From Labedella populi (GTDB lineage Bacteria > Actinomycetota > Actinomycetes > Actinomycetales > Microbacteriaceae), in assembly GCF_004078655.1 (NCBI RefSeq), contig NZ_RZNC01000001.1, forward strand, positions 806,001-870,000: DNA of 64,000 nucleotides. Reading direction: 5' to 3'. A program made the position numbers and the translations under genes. Positions 51,637 through 60,535 of this stretch are shown piece after piece. The notes below the pieces were generated by a model. It worked only from the letters and a program-made list of their open reading frames with translations, was not told the origin of the DNA and did not search any database. Numbering within the stretch: position 1 is the first letter of the stretch; every line of letters starts with the position of its first letter.

Positions 51637-52607
51637 TGAGTGCCGTCACCCCCATCGACCTGCCCGTCGACGAGGATCAGAAGAAGACGCTCACCCGTGG
51701 GGAGCGCAAGGTCGAGAGCGGTTTCGCCAAGGGGACGAAGCGTCGTCTCACGTCGCGCGGCGCGACGATCGCCGCCCTCGTGATCGCGATCCTCTGGACG
51801 ATCCCGACGTTCGGCCTCTTCGTCTCGTCGTTCCGTCCCGCGAACGAGGTGCGTACCACCGGCTGGTGGACCATCTTCAGCAACTGGGGCTTCACGATCG
51901 ACAACTACACGACCGTGTTGCAGTCGGGAAACGGCCAGCTGACGCTCGGGGACGCGTTCATCAACTCGGTCGCGATCACCCTGCCGGCGACGGCGATCCC
52001 GCTCGTCATCGCGTCGCTCGCGGCGTACGCCTTCGCGTGGATGGAGTTCCGCGGCAAGAACATGCTCTTCATCGCGGTGTTCGCCCTCCAGATCGTGCCG
52101 ATCCAGATGGCCCTCGTCCCGCTCCTGCAGCTGTTCTCACGCGGAGAGATCTTCGGCTTCCCCGTGATCGCGGCGCTCGGATCGTCCGGATACACGCAAG
52201 TGTGGATCGCCCACTCGATCTTCGCATTGCCGCTCGCGATCTTCCTCCTCCACAACTTCATCGCGGAGATCCCCGCCGAGGTGATCGAGGCGGCCCGCGT
52301 CGACGGCGCCGGTCACGGCCAGATCTTCTTCCGGATCGTCCTCCCGCTCACGATGCCGGCGATCGCGTCCTTTGCGATCTTCCAGTTCCTGTGGGTGTGG
52401 AACGACCTGCTCGTGGCGTTGATCTTCGCGGACGGCTCCGTCGCCCCGATGACGAAGCTGCTCGCGGAGATCACGGGAAGCCGTGGTCAGGACTGGCACC
52501 TGCTCACGGCCGGCGCCTTCATCTCCATCCTCGTGCCGCTCATCGTGTTCTTCAGCCTGCAGCGGTACTTCGTGCGAGGACTGCTCGCGGGATCGACGAA
52601 GGGGTAG
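51636..52607 (+). CDS. Carbohydrate ABC transporter permease (AglG/MalG type)
   Basis: A 323-residue permease with a hydrophilic N-terminal tail of about 40 residues, then six helices. IAALVIAILWTIPTFGLFVS starts the membrane part; the EAA loop is AEVIEAARVDGAGHGQIFFR, and the last segments are FQFLWVWNDLLVALIFADGS and FFSLQRYFVRGLLAGSTKG. It completes the importer with the binding protein at 49049 and the permease at 50503. No cognate ATPase gene is present; a shared MsiK/MalK-type ATPase elsewhere would be needed, which is usual in actinobacteria. A hairpin follows. Confidence 0.93.
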   Translation: MSAVTPIDLPVDEDQKKTLTRGERKVESGFAKGTKRRLTSRGATIAALVIAILWTIPTFGLFVSSFRPANEVRTTGWWTIFSNWGFTIDNYTTVLQSGNGQLTLGDAFINSVAITLPATAIPLVIASLAAYAFAWMEFRGKNMLFIAVFALQIVPIQMALVPLLQLFSRGEIFGFPVIAALGSSGYTQVWIAHSIFALPLAIFLLHNFIAEIPAEVIEAARVDGAGHGQIFFRIVLPLTMPAIASFAIFQFLWVWNDLLVALIFADGSVAPMTKLLAEITGSRGQDWHLLTAGAFISILVPLIVFFSLQRYFVRGLLAGSTKG

Positions 52608-52615
52608 GGGCTTCC

Positions 52616-52647
52616 CGGCGGTCTCGGTCTGACGACCGGTACCGCCG
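52616..52647 (+). terminator. Terminator after the importer operon
   Basis: CGGCGGT (52616-52622) pairs with ACCGCCG (52641-52647); inside, CGGTC (52625-52629) pairs with GACCG (52634-52638) around TGAC. It starts 8 nt after the stop of the second permease. Confidence 0.6.
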
Positions 52648-52796
52648 ACGGGGCTACCCTCGAGCGACGGCGGTGGACAAGGGAGTCCGCCGCCGTCCGA
52701 CATTCTCGCCGCGGCGGGCAGAGTCGGCAGGCGCGGTCTGGTACGCCCTCGGCGCAACCGTCCGGTGAGGCTCGATGGCGGTCGTATGGTGAGGGC

Positions 52797-54668
52797 ATGA
52801 CGATGCGGGGCGGCGGCCACGGTGGGCCGAGGGCGCGGGTGAGCGCGAGCGACGAATCGATGCAGCGGGCGCTCAACGCGGAAGCCCCGAGGATCCCTGG
52901 CCTCTTCCACCGCATCACGGGTCTGTTCGCGCCGTACCGCACCCGGCTCATCGTCACAGCGGTGCTCGTCGTCCTCGCTGCCGGACTCTCTGTCGTGCCA
53001 CCTCTGCTCGTCGAGCAGGCGTTCGACGTTGGGCTCTTCCCCGAAGCGGGTGGCCCCAACCTGGGGGCGCTCGCGCGGATCGTCATCATCATGATCGTGA
53101 TCTTCATCGTGACGAGCTGTCTCGGCGTCTGGCAGAGCTATCTCACGGCGACGGTCGGCAATCGTGTCATGGGAGCGCTGCGCGTCGAACTCTTCTCGAA
53201 GCTCCAGTCGATGGAGTTGAGCTTCTTCACGCACACGAAGACCGGAATCATCCAGTCCCGGCTTCAGAACGACGTCGGTGGCGTCGCGAGTGTCCTGACG
53301 AACACCGTGTCGAGCGTGCTCGGGAACACCGTCAACGTGCTCGCGGCCGTCGTCGCGATGATCCTCATCGACTGGCGGCTCACGATCGTCGCACTCGTCC
53401 TCATGCCGGCGCTCGTGGCCGCGCAGCGTCGCGTGGGGCAGGTGAGAGCGCGCATCGCGACCCAGACGCAGGAGTCGCTGTCCGACATGACGGCGATCAC
53501 GCAGGAGACCCTCGGTGTCTCCGGGATCCTGCTGTCGAAGAGCTTCAACCGTCAGGAGAGCGAGATCGAGCGGTACCGCACCGCGAATGCGACGCAGATC
53601 ACGTTGCAGGTGCGCCAGGCCATGAGTGGTCAGTGGTTCTTCGCGATGGTCAACATCTTCCTCTCGTCGATCCCGGCGATCGTCTACCTCGTGTCGGGCT
53701 GGTTGCTCGTGGGCGGTAACGAGGGCGTCACCGCCGGGACGATCGTCGCGTTCACGACGGTCCAGTCGCGATTGCTGTTCCCCCTCATGGCCCTCATGCG
53801 GGTCGGGCTCGACGTGCAGACGTCCGGTGCACTCTTCGCGCGCATCTTCGAATACCTCGATCTGCGCCCGCGCGTCACCGACAAGCCGGACGCGATCACC
53901 GTCGAGGAGGCGCCGGGTCCGCTCGGTCTCGTCGAATTCCGCGACGTCTCGTTCCGCTATCCGGATGCGGCCGAGGACTCGCGCCCGACGCTCGACGAGG
54001 TGTCCTTCCGGATCGAGCCCGGCCAGTTCGCCGCCTTCGTCGGTCCGAGCGGTGCCGGCAAGACGACCGTGTCCTATCTGGTCCCGCGCTTCTACGACGC
54101 CGAGAGCGGTACGGTCTCCTTCGCGGGAGCCGACGTCCGGGATCTCACGCAGGACTCCCTCGTGTCGCACATCGGCATCGTGAGCCAGGAGACCTCGCTC
54201 TTCCACGCGTCGATCGCCGAGAACCTCCGTTACGCGAAACCGGATGCGACGGACGAGGAGTTGCGGGAGGCCGCGATCGCGGCGAACATCCACCAGACCA
54301 TCGTGTCGTTCCCGGAGGGCTACGACACGGTCGTGGGGGAGCGCGGCTATCGTCTCTCGGGCGGAGAGAAGCAGCGCATCGCGATCGCACGCGTGCTGCT
54401 CAAGGATCCCGCCGTTCTCGTGCTTGACGAGGCGACGAGCGCCCTCGATTCCCTCTCCGAGCGAATCGTCCAGCGTGCCCTCGAGGCCGCATCGGCGGGC
54501 CGGACGACGATCGCCATCGCCCACCGGCTCTCCACCGTCATCGACGCGGACATCATCCTCGTGGTTGACGCGGGTCGCATCGTGGAGCGCGGGACCCATG
54601 CCGAGCTCCTCGCCCACGACGGCATCTATGCGCGGATGCACGCGGAGCAGCGCACGGACGCCCTCTGA
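52797..54668 (+). CDS. ABC transporter, fused transmembrane and ATP-binding domains (exporter type)
   Basis: A 623-residue half-transporter. Six helices lie at about 55-340 (RLIVTAVLVVLAAGLSVVPP, IVIIMIVIFIVTSCLGVWQS, FFAMVNIFLSSIPAIVYLVS). The nucleotide-binding domain at about 375-610 has Walker A VGPSGAGKTTVSYL, the Q-loop GIVSQETSLF, signature YRLSGGEKQRIAIARVLL and Walker B VLVLDEATSALDSLSE. It should homodimerise to export a lipid, peptide or drug. ATG 52797 has TATGGT (52785-52790) 6 nt upstream, suggesting a leaderless message. No accessory gene is adjacent. Confidence 0.92.
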   Translation: MTMRGGGHGGPRARVSASDESMQRALNAEAPRIPGLFHRITGLFAPYRTRLIVTAVLVVLAAGLSVVPPLLVEQAFDVGLFPEAGGPNLGALARIVIIMIVIFIVTSCLGVWQSYLTATVGNRVMGALRVELFSKLQSMELSFFTHTKTGIIQSRLQNDVGGVASVLTNTVSSVLGNTVNVLAAVVAMILIDWRLTIVALVLMPALVAAQRRVGQVRARIATQTQESLSDMTAITQETLGVSGILLSKSFNRQESEIERYRTANATQITLQVRQAMSGQWFFAMVNIFLSSIPAIVYLVSGWLLVGGNEGVTAGTIVAFTTVQSRLLFPLMALMRVGLDVQTSGALFARIFEYLDLRPRVTDKPDAITVEEAPGPLGLVEFRDVSFRYPDAAEDSRPTLDEVSFRIEPGQFAAFVGPSGAGKTTVSYLVPRFYDAESGTVSFAGADVRDLTQDSLVSHIGIVSQETSLFHASIAENLRYAKPDATDEELREAAIAANIHQTIVSFPEGYDTVVGERGYRLSGGEKQRIAIARVLLKDPAVLVLDEATSALDSLSERIVQRALEAASAGRTTIAIAHRLSTVIDADIILVVDAGRIVERGTHAELLAHDGIYARMHAEQRTDAL

Positions 54669-54804
54669 CGCACTGGCGGCCCGCCGCAGGAGGTGTTCGA
54701 GGGCGAGTGCGCCAGGGGGCCGCGAGGTGTGCGCTCAAAAGCTGTATCTCACCGGGGGCGAGTGGGCGCGGAAAGGGGAGAGCAGGAAGGGGAGATGAGG
54801 AGGG

Positions 54805-55554
54805 TCAGAACTCGTCGGTCGCGCCGCGGTCCGCGAGCATCGATTCCATGAGGTCGATCTCCGACTCCTGACTCGCGACGACGCCCGTCGCGAAGCGCGT
54901 GACCGTCTCGTTCGTGCTGCGGTCGAGCACGGCCTCGGCCATCTCGACGGCCCCGCGGTGGTGCGCGATCATGAGCTGGAGGAAGTAGACCTCGGCGTCG
55001 ACGCCGGTGAGCGTCTTGAGTTCGGCGATCTGGTCCGCCGTCGCGAGCCCCGGCATCGGAGCCCCCGGCTCGTGGGCCGCGGAGCCGCCGCCGTCGTGCT
55101 CGTGGCCCGAGCCGTCGAGGGCCGCGCGCGTCATCCAGGTCATGGGCGGCTCGGGCCCGGCCTGCGAGAGCCCCCACTCCTGAAGCCAGCCGTACATCAT
55201 GCCGGACTGCGTCGCTTGCGTCGTCGTGATGTCGTACGCGAGGGTGCGGACGTCCTCGGCGTCGGTCAGGTCGCGCACGATGAGCGCGAGCTCGACGCCC
55301 TGGTTGTGGTGCGTCTGCATGTCCCGCGCGAAGCCCGCCTCGGCGCTCGTGTCCGTCGGGGTCGCCTCGCCGAGCGTCGACAACCGCCCGACGGAGAAGG
55401 ACACGGCGGCGACCGCCAGGAGGACGAGGACCGCGATGACCGCGACGGCGATCGGCGAGCGGCGACGGACGGTCGTGGGGGCAGCGGCCGAGGAGGGAGC
55501 CGTGTCCTCCGTCTCGACCGCGCCGTCCACGTCGCGTCCGTCGCTCGTCGTCAT
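54805..55554 (-). CDS. DUF305 domain-containing membrane-anchored protein
   Basis: A 249-residue protein with an acidic cytoplasmic tail, one membrane helix (SPIAVAVIAVLVLLAVAAVS, about 33-53) and an external ferritin-like DUF305 domain. The family pattern is clear: FARDMQTHHNQGVELALIV, MMYGWLQEWGLS, PMTWM, VYFLQLMIAHHRGAVEMAEA and the final ESEIDLMESML. The His and Met clusters suggest metal binding, possibly copper, but this is not shown. A His-rich loop (GHEHDGGGSAAHEP) separates the two helical pairs. The upstream DUF3105 gene on the same strand ends 4 nt before its start, and the two families often pair. Confidence 0.9.
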   Translation of the reverse strand: MTTSDGRDVDGAVETEDTAPSSAAAPTTVRRRSPIAVAVIAVLVLLAVAAVSFSVGRLSTLGEATPTDTSAEAGFARDMQTHHNQGVELALIVRDLTDAEDVRTLAYDITTTQATQSGMMYGWLQEWGLSQAGPEPPMTWMTRAALDGSGHEHDGGGSAAHEPGAPMPGLATADQIAELKTLTGVDAEVYFLQLMIAHHRGAVEMAEAVLDRSTNETVTRFATGVVASQESEIDLMESMLADRGATDEF

Positions 55555-55558
55555 CGGA

Positions 55559-56260
55559 TCAGCTCACCTTCCCCGGGCCGTCGACCGCGCCGGAGCAGGA
55601 GGCGCCGGGCTCCGGCACCGAGTCGCTCCGCCAGTACTCCTCCATGAACTCCGCGATGCGCGAATCGTCGACCGAGTCGACCTGCAGCTGCGTGTTCCAT
55701 CCGCTCAGGACCACGGGGCTCGGGAGATCCTCGAAGGGCGAGAGGATAACGTAGGTCGACGGCAGCTTCTCACGCAGCGTCTGCACGTCCTCGTCGCTCA
55801 GCGACGGGTCGTAGGTGACCCAGACGGCGCCGTGCTCGAGCGAGTGCACTGCGTTCTCGTTCGGGACGACCTCGGTGTAGATGCCGCAGTTGAGCCAGTA
55901 CGGGTTGTGCTCCCCACCGGCGGGAGGCGTCTGCGCGTAGGTGACCGCTCCCTCGACGTGCGTCGAAACGTTCTCGAAGGTCTCGACGCCCTCGATCTCG
56001 GCCCCTGTTCCTCCGGCCGTGTACGAAGCGCTCCGCGGAGCGGTGAGCACGATCGTCGTGACGACGAGCGCGACGATCGCGACGCTGCCGATGACGGCCG
56101 ACCAGATGCCGATGCGACGGTTGCGCGCCTTGCGGGCCTGCTCCTTCTTGTACGCCTCGACCTTCTCGGCACGCTGAGCGGCTCGCTGCTCCTTGACGCT
56201 CTGCTTCTTAACCGTCGGGGGAATGCTCGCGCCGGACGGCGTCTGCTGATTGGGGGTCAC
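55559..56260 (-). CDS. DUF3105 domain-containing membrane-anchored protein
   Basis: A 233-residue protein. A basic Lys/Arg/Gln-rich N-terminal region (about 15-50) precedes one helix (IGIWSAVIGSVAIVALVVTT). The external domain has the DUF3105 landmarks VTYAQTPPAGGEHNPYWLNC, GIYTEVVPNENAVHSLEHGA and VWVTYDPSLSDEDVQTLREK. Two cysteines (NCGIY and the near-terminal ASCSG) could form a disulfide, and the conserved His residues could bind metal. Its function is unknown. It is co-oriented and almost contiguous with the DUF305 gene. Confidence 0.9.
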   Translation of the reverse strand: MTPNQQTPSGASIPPTVKKQSVKEQRAAQRAEKVEAYKKEQARKARNRRIGIWSAVIGSVAIVALVVTTIVLTAPRSASYTAGGTGAEIEGVETFENVSTHVEGAVTYAQTPPAGGEHNPYWLNCGIYTEVVPNENAVHSLEHGAVWVTYDPSLSDEDVQTLREKLPSTYVILSPFEDLPSPVVLSGWNTQLQVDSVDDSRIAEFMEEYWRSDSVPEPGASCSGAVDGPGKVS

Positions 56261-56382
56261 GGGGGGCCTCTCGATCGCGGGTCTCTCGGTGCTTCCAACC
56301 TAGGCGATGGCGCTGTGTATTCCCTCGAATGGACCCCTCGTCCGCACGAAGATCATCCGGGGTGCTCACCCGGTGTCTCGTC

Positions 56383-56445
56383 TAGAGTGGAGGCGTGTGG
56401 TCCTCCTTTCCCTGTTGTCGCTGTCGTTAGTCACGTCGTAACGAC
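56383..56445 (+). promoter_or_regulatory. Putative cysteine-responsive attenuator of the transsulfuration operon
   Basis: TAGAGT (56383-56388) lies 6 nt before the GTG of a Cys-rich mini-ORF (56395). A stem GTCGTTA (56423-56429) / TAACGAC (56439-56445) overlaps its last Cys codon and stop. A second stem GAGGG (56457-56461) / CCCTC (56465-56469) follows before the cystathionine beta-synthase start. Ribosome position on the mini-ORF would decide which stems form. This is inferred from layout and from known polycysteine leader ORFs in mycobacteria. Confidence 0.6.
56395..56430 (+). CDS. Cysteine-rich leader peptide (uORF), 11 codons
   Basis: The frame is GTG-TGG-TCC-TCC-TTT-CCC-TGT-TGT-CGC-TGT-CGT-TAG (read codon by codon), giving VWSSFPCCRCR. 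Three of the last five residues are Cys, and all three codons are TGT, although this GC-rich window mostly uses TGC for Cys. The -10-like TAGAGT ends 6 nt before the GTG, so the transcript probably starts at the GTG itself. The mini-ORF ends 63 nt before the cystathionine beta-synthase ATG, a cysteine-metabolism gene. Leaderless polycysteine ORFs in mycobacteria act as cysteine-responsive attenuators, and this has the same design. Confidence 0.65.
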   Translation: MWSSFPCCRCR

Positions 56446-56493
56446 CCTGCCCGGGTGAGGGCGCCCCTCTGACAGCTACGCAAGGACACCGGT

Positions 56494-57858
56494 ATGAAGT
56501 ACGCAGCCTCCATTCTCGACCTCGTCGGCGACACCCCGCTCGTCCGGCTGAACTCGGTTACCGACGGTATCGCCGCGACCGTGCTCGCGAAGGTCGAGTA
56601 CATGAATCCCGGCGGATCGGCGAAGGACCGCATCGCGAGCCGCATCGTCGACGCCGCGGAACGCGACGGGCTGCTGAAGCCCGGCGGCACGATCGTCGAG
56701 CCGACCTCCGGCAACACGGGGGTCGGGCTCGCACTCGTCGCCCAGCAGCGCGGCTACCACTGCATCTTCGTGCTCCCCGACAAGGTCGGCGAGGACAAGC
56801 GCAACGTGCTCACGGCCTACGGCGCGGAGATCGTCGTGACGCCGACCGCTGTCGCGCCCGACCACCCCGACTCCTACTACAGCGTCTCCGATCGGCTCAC
56901 GGCGGAGATCCCCGGGGCCTTCAAGCCCAACCAGTACGCGAACCCCAACGGCCCCCGCAGCCACTACGAGACGACGGGTCCGGAGATCTGGCGCGACACG
57001 GACGGCCGCCTCACTCACTTCGTCGCGGGCGTCGGCACGGGCGGGACGATCTCGGGCACGGGCCGTTACCTCCGGGAGGTCGCGGGCGACGCCGTTCGCG
57101 TCATCGGGGCGGATCCCGAAGGCAGTGTCTACTCGGGCGGCACGGGGCGCCCGTACCTCGTCGAGGGCGTCGGCGAGGATTTCTGGCCGGGCGCCTACGA
57201 TCCCACCGTCGTCGACGAGGTCATCCCCGTGACCGACGCGGAGTCCTTCGCCATGACGCGGCGACTCGCACGCGAGGAAGGGCTGCTCGTCGGCGGATCG
57301 AGCGGTATGGCCGTCGTCGCCGCGTTGCGAGCGGCTCGTGACCTCCCCGCGGACGCCGTCGTCGTCGTCCTCCTGCCGGATGGCGGCCGCGGATACCTCG
57401 GCAAGATCTTCAACGACACGTGGATGCGTTCTTACGGGTTCCTCGACGAGGACAAGGGCGCGACCGTCGCAGACGTCGTGTCGGGCAAGGACGGCGCCAT
57501 CCCCGCCCTTCTGCACGCCCACCCCGTCGACACCGTGCGCGACGCGATCGCGGTGATGAGCGAGTTCGGCGTCTCCCAGCTGCCCGTGCTCACGGCCGAG
57601 CCACCCGTCGTGATGGGAGAGGTCATCGGGGCCGTCTCCGAGCGCTCGCTCCTCGAGAACGTGTTCTCCGGCGACTCCAAGATGTCCGACGCCGTGTCGA
57701 CGGTCGTCTCCGACCCGCTGCCGATCATCGGCTCGGGGGAGTCCCTCGCAGCCGCGCGTGCGGCGCTCGCGTCGTCCGACGCACTGCTCGTGACCCTCGA
57801 CGGCAAGCCGCACGCCGTCATCACCCGCCACGACCTCCTCGCCTTCCTGGGCGAGTAG
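56494..57858 (+). CDS. cbs: Cystathionine beta-synthase with C-terminal CBS pair
   Basis: A 454-residue PLP enzyme that condenses homocysteine with serine. The fold-II catalytic domain has VGDTPLVRLNSV, the PLP lysine K44 in NPGGSAKDRIASRIVDAA, EPTSGNTGVGLALVAQQRGY and VAGVGTGGTISGTGRYLREV. A CBS-domain pair covers about residues 330-454 (GATVADVVSGKDGAIPALL, GVSQLPVLTAEPPVVMGEVI) and may sense an adenosyl ligand. No haem-binding N-terminal extension is present. The CBS pair separates it from O-acetylserine sulfhydrylase (about 310 residues). A gamma-synthase/lyase gene follows after 33 bp. Confidence 0.95.
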   Translation: MKYAASILDLVGDTPLVRLNSVTDGIAATVLAKVEYMNPGGSAKDRIASRIVDAAERDGLLKPGGTIVEPTSGNTGVGLALVAQQRGYHCIFVLPDKVGEDKRNVLTAYGAEIVVTPTAVAPDHPDSYYSVSDRLTAEIPGAFKPNQYANPNGPRSHYETTGPEIWRDTDGRLTHFVAGVGTGGTISGTGRYLREVAGDAVRVIGADPEGSVYSGGTGRPYLVEGVGEDFWPGAYDPTVVDEVIPVTDAESFAMTRRLAREEGLLVGGSSGMAVVAALRAARDLPADAVVVVLLPDGGRGYLGKIFNDTWMRSYGFLDEDKGATVADVVSGKDGAIPALLHAHPVDTVRDAIAVMSEFGVSQLPVLTAEPPVVMGEVIGAVSERSLLENVFSGDSKMSDAVSTVVSDPLPIIGSGESLAAARAALASSDALLVTLDGKPHAVITRHDLLAFLGE

Positions 57859-57891
57859 AGGCTTCCGGCACGACACCCGTCAGGAGACCCC

Positions 57892-59070
57892 ATGGCGAAG
57901 AAGAAGTCCACCCCCACAAGCGCGTTCGCGACGCTCGCCATCCACGCCGGTCAGGATCACGACGCGGCGACGGGCGCTGTCATCCCGCCCATCTTCCAGT
58001 CCTCGACCTTCGTGCAGGACGGCATCGGCGGCCTGCGCGGCGGCTACGAGTACGGTCGGAGCGCGAACCCCACGCGGACGGCGCTCGAGACGCAACTCGC
58101 GGCGCTCGAAGGTGGTCAGCACGGTCTCGCGTTCTCGTCGGGACTGGCGGCGGAGGATGCTCTCCTGCGGGCCGTCGTCCGCCCAGGTGACCACATCGTC
58201 ATCGGCAACGACGTCTACGGCGGCACGTACCGTCTCATCAACCGGATCTTCGGGGATTGGGGTGTCGAGCACACGGTCGTCGACCTCGCCGACCTGCGTG
58301 CCGTCGACAAGGCGATCACGCCCCGCACGAAGATGCTGTGGATCGAGACGCCGTCGAACCCGCTCATGAAGATCAGTGACATCGCGGAGCTCACGGAGAT
58401 CGCCCATGCCGCCGGGCTCCTCGCGGTCGTCGACAATACCTTCGCCTCGCCGGCGCTGCAGCGCCCGCTCACGCTCGGTGCCGACGTCGTCGTGCACTCG
58501 ATGACGAAGTACATCGGCGGGCACTCCGACGTCATCGGTGGCGGCCTCGTGCTCGACGACGACGAGCTCGAGGAGAAGGTGCGCTTCCTGCAGTTCGCCG
58601 CCGGCGCGATCGCGGCACCGATGGAGGCGTGGCTCACGACGCGCGGACTGAAGACGCTCGACGTTCGGATGCAGCGGCACTCGGAGAACGCCGGTCGTCT
58701 GGCCGAGTTCCTCGACGGGCACTCGGGCATCGAGACGGTGTACTATCCCGGGCTCGCGTCGCACCCCGGTCACACGATCGCTGCGACCCAGATGTCGCGT
58801 TTCGGCGGAATGCTGTCGATCGCGGTCGCGGGTGGGGAACGGGTCGCGCGCCGCTTCGCCGAGAAGACACGCGTCTTCCAGCTCGCGGAGTCCCTCGGCG
58901 GAGTGGAGTCGCTCGTCAATTACCCCTCGGCGATGACGCACGCGTCGGTCGCGGGGACGGAACTCGCGGTGCCGCCGAACGTCGTGCGACTGTCGGTCGG
59001 CCTCGAGGACGCCGACGAGCTCATCGCCGACGTGGATCGTGCTCTCGCGAAGGCCGTCAAGCAACGCTGA
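57892..59070 (+). CDS. Cystathionine gamma-synthase/gamma-lyase family PLP enzyme
   Basis: A 392-residue fold-I PLP enzyme. The hallmarks are YEYGRSANPTRTALETQLAA, FSSGLAAEDALLRAV, NDVYGGTYRLINRIF, WIETPSNPLMKISDI, the PLP lysine K206 in HSMTKYIGGHSDVIGG, and SLGGVESLVNYPSAMTHASV. Its partner is cystathionine beta-synthase, so gamma-lyase activity (cysteine from homocysteine, reverse transsulfuration) fits the operon. Gamma-synthase activity cannot be excluded from sequence, and I therefore give no symbol. A GGAGACCC-like site precedes the ATG. A hairpin follows the stop. Confidence 0.92.
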   Translation: MAKKKSTPTSAFATLAIHAGQDHDAATGAVIPPIFQSSTFVQDGIGGLRGGYEYGRSANPTRTALETQLAALEGGQHGLAFSSGLAAEDALLRAVVRPGDHIVIGNDVYGGTYRLINRIFGDWGVEHTVVDLADLRAVDKAITPRTKMLWIETPSNPLMKISDIAELTEIAHAAGLLAVVDNTFASPALQRPLTLGADVVVHSMTKYIGGHSDVIGGGLVLDDDELEEKVRFLQFAAGAIAAPMEAWLTTRGLKTLDVRMQRHSENAGRLAEFLDGHSGIETVYYPGLASHPGHTIAATQMSRFGGMLSIAVAGGERVARRFAEKTRVFQLAESLGGVESLVNYPSAMTHASVAGTELAVPPNVVRLSVGLEDADELIADVDRALAKAVKQR

Positions 59071-59075
59071 GCCCG

Positions 59076-59112
59076 GAACGGGTGCGGCGGCCGCCGGCGG
59101 TCGTGCCCGTTT
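59076..59112 (+). terminator. Terminator after the transsulfuration operon
   Basis: GAACGGG (59076-59082) pairs with CCCGTTT (59106-59112), with a very GC-rich interior GGCGGCCGCCGG that can pair on itself, followed by CCGCATTTTC. It lies 6 nt after the stop. Confidence 0.6.
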
Positions 59113-59253
59113 CCGCATTTTCGGCGAGTCAAGGGTTCAAGTCGCTCGAAACGATTCGATAAGCTGATCGCGAGCACTGGCCCGCTCCGCGCCCCGAGGC
59201 GACGAGCCGCTGCATCCGCTCCTCTTCCGCCCTCGAGCTCTGAAAGCCGTTTC

Positions 59254-60480
59254 GTGACGACCATCGTTCACCCCGGCGATGCGCTGTCCCGTCGACAGCG
59301 CGTCGTCTACATCCTCGTCCTCGGCGCGCTCACCGCGCTCGGGCCGTTCACCATCGACCTGTACCTGCCGGCGTTCCCCGTCCTCGAGGACGAGTTGGAC
59401 GTGAGCGCCGCGCTCATCCAGCTCACGCTCACCGGCACGACGATCGGATTCGCGGTCGGCCAGCTGTTCATGGGCCCGTGGAGCGACAAGGTCGGACGTC
59501 GCCTCCCGCTGCTCATCGCGACGAGTGTGCACATCGCCGCCTCCATCGGTGTCATCTTCTCGCCGGACATCGTGTGGCTCGCCGTCTTCCGCGTCCTGCA
59601 GGGCGCCGGGGCGGCGGCGGGCGGAGTCGTCGCGATGGCGATGGTGCGTGACCTCTTCGGAGGGAAGCCGCTCGTGCGGATGCTCTCCCGGTTGGCCCTC
59701 GTCAACGGCCTCGCGCCCATCCTCGCTCCGGTCATCGGCTCGCAACTGCTGCTCTTCGTCAACTGGCAGGGACTGTTCGTCTTCCTCGCGGTCTACGGTG
59801 CCCTCGTGGTGACGGCGGTCGCCCTCTTCATCATCGAGACGCTGCCCGCGGCGCGCCGGGCGGAAGCCGGTCACAGCACGATCGGGCAGCGCTACCACGC
59901 CTTGTTCACCGATCGTGCCTACCTCGGCGTCGCGCTCATCGGCGGCATGACGTTCTCGGGACTCTTCGCGTACCTGTCGTCGTCGTCGTTCCTCTTCCAG
60001 CAGCACTTCGGACTCGACGCACAGCAGTACGGCCTCCTCTTCGCGATCAACTCGATCGGCGTCGTCGCGGGGGTGCAGATCTCGTCCCGCGTCATGCGTC
60101 GGTACGGTCCGCAGTGGATCCTCGCCTTCACGACGGGGACACACGTCGTCACCGCGACGGCGATCATCCTGCTGGCGCAGACGGACGCAGGACTCTTCGG
60201 CATCCTCGTCCCGCTGTTCTTCTACATCACCGCGTGTGGATTCTCGTTCCCTGCCGTTCAGGTTCTCGGGCTGGCGAACCACGCGAAGGAGGCCGGGACC
60301 GCCGCCTCGCTGCTCGGCGCGCTCAACTTCGGGCTCGCGGGCGTGATCTCACCGATCGTCGGCGTGCTCGGCATCTCGGCGACGGCCATGGGATCGGTCA
60401 TGCTCGGGACGGCCATCATCGCGACGTTCTCGATCTGGGTCATCGTCCGTCCCCGGACAGTACCCGAACTCTCCAACTGA
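59254..60480 (+). CDS. MFS transporter, Bcr/CflA-type multidrug exporter
   Basis: A 408-residue 12-helix exporter. The N-terminus LGALTALGPFTIDLYLPAFP is diagnostic of the Bcr/CflA branch, with QLTLTGTTIGFAVGQLFMGP, motif A SDKVGRRLPLLIATSVHIAA and RVLQGAGAAAGGVVAMAMVR. These transporters export chloramphenicol, bicyclomycin or similar compounds, and some act on cysteine or other metabolites. That possibility is notable beside the transsulfuration operon, but unproven. The GTG start at 59254 has no strong ribosome-binding site. A -10-like TAAGCT (59160-59165) would leave a leader of about 80 nt. Confidence 0.92.
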   Translation: MTTIVHPGDALSRRQRVVYILVLGALTALGPFTIDLYLPAFPVLEDELDVSAALIQLTLTGTTIGFAVGQLFMGPWSDKVGRRLPLLIATSVHIAASIGVIFSPDIVWLAVFRVLQGAGAAAGGVVAMAMVRDLFGGKPLVRMLSRLALVNGLAPILAPVIGSQLLLFVNWQGLFVFLAVYGALVVTAVALFIIETLPAARRAEAGHSTIGQRYHALFTDRAYLGVALIGGMTFSGLFAYLSSSSFLFQQHFGLDAQQYGLLFAINSIGVVAGVQISSRVMRRYGPQWILAFTTGTHVVTATAIILLAQTDAGLFGILVPLFFYITACGFSFPAVQVLGLANHAKEAGTAASLLGALNFGLAGVISPIVGVLGISATAMGSVMLGTAIIATFSIWVIVRPRTVPELSN

Positions 60481-60535
60481 CCGCCGCGCCCGCCCCCCGT
60501 GGTGGGCTGGGACGAGCGGCCACTACCGTGGGGTG

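Noticed and set aside
56390-56493. SAM or other sulfur-metabolite riboswitch before cystathionine beta-synthase
   Set aside because: The leader is about 100 nt and lacks the SAM-I/II/IV core sequences; a Cys-rich mini-ORF explains it better.
59121-59175. GGGTTCAAGTC resembling a tRNA T-arm
   Set aside because: The flanking bases do not form the 5-bp T-stem, and no acceptor, D or anticodon arms can be drawn around it.
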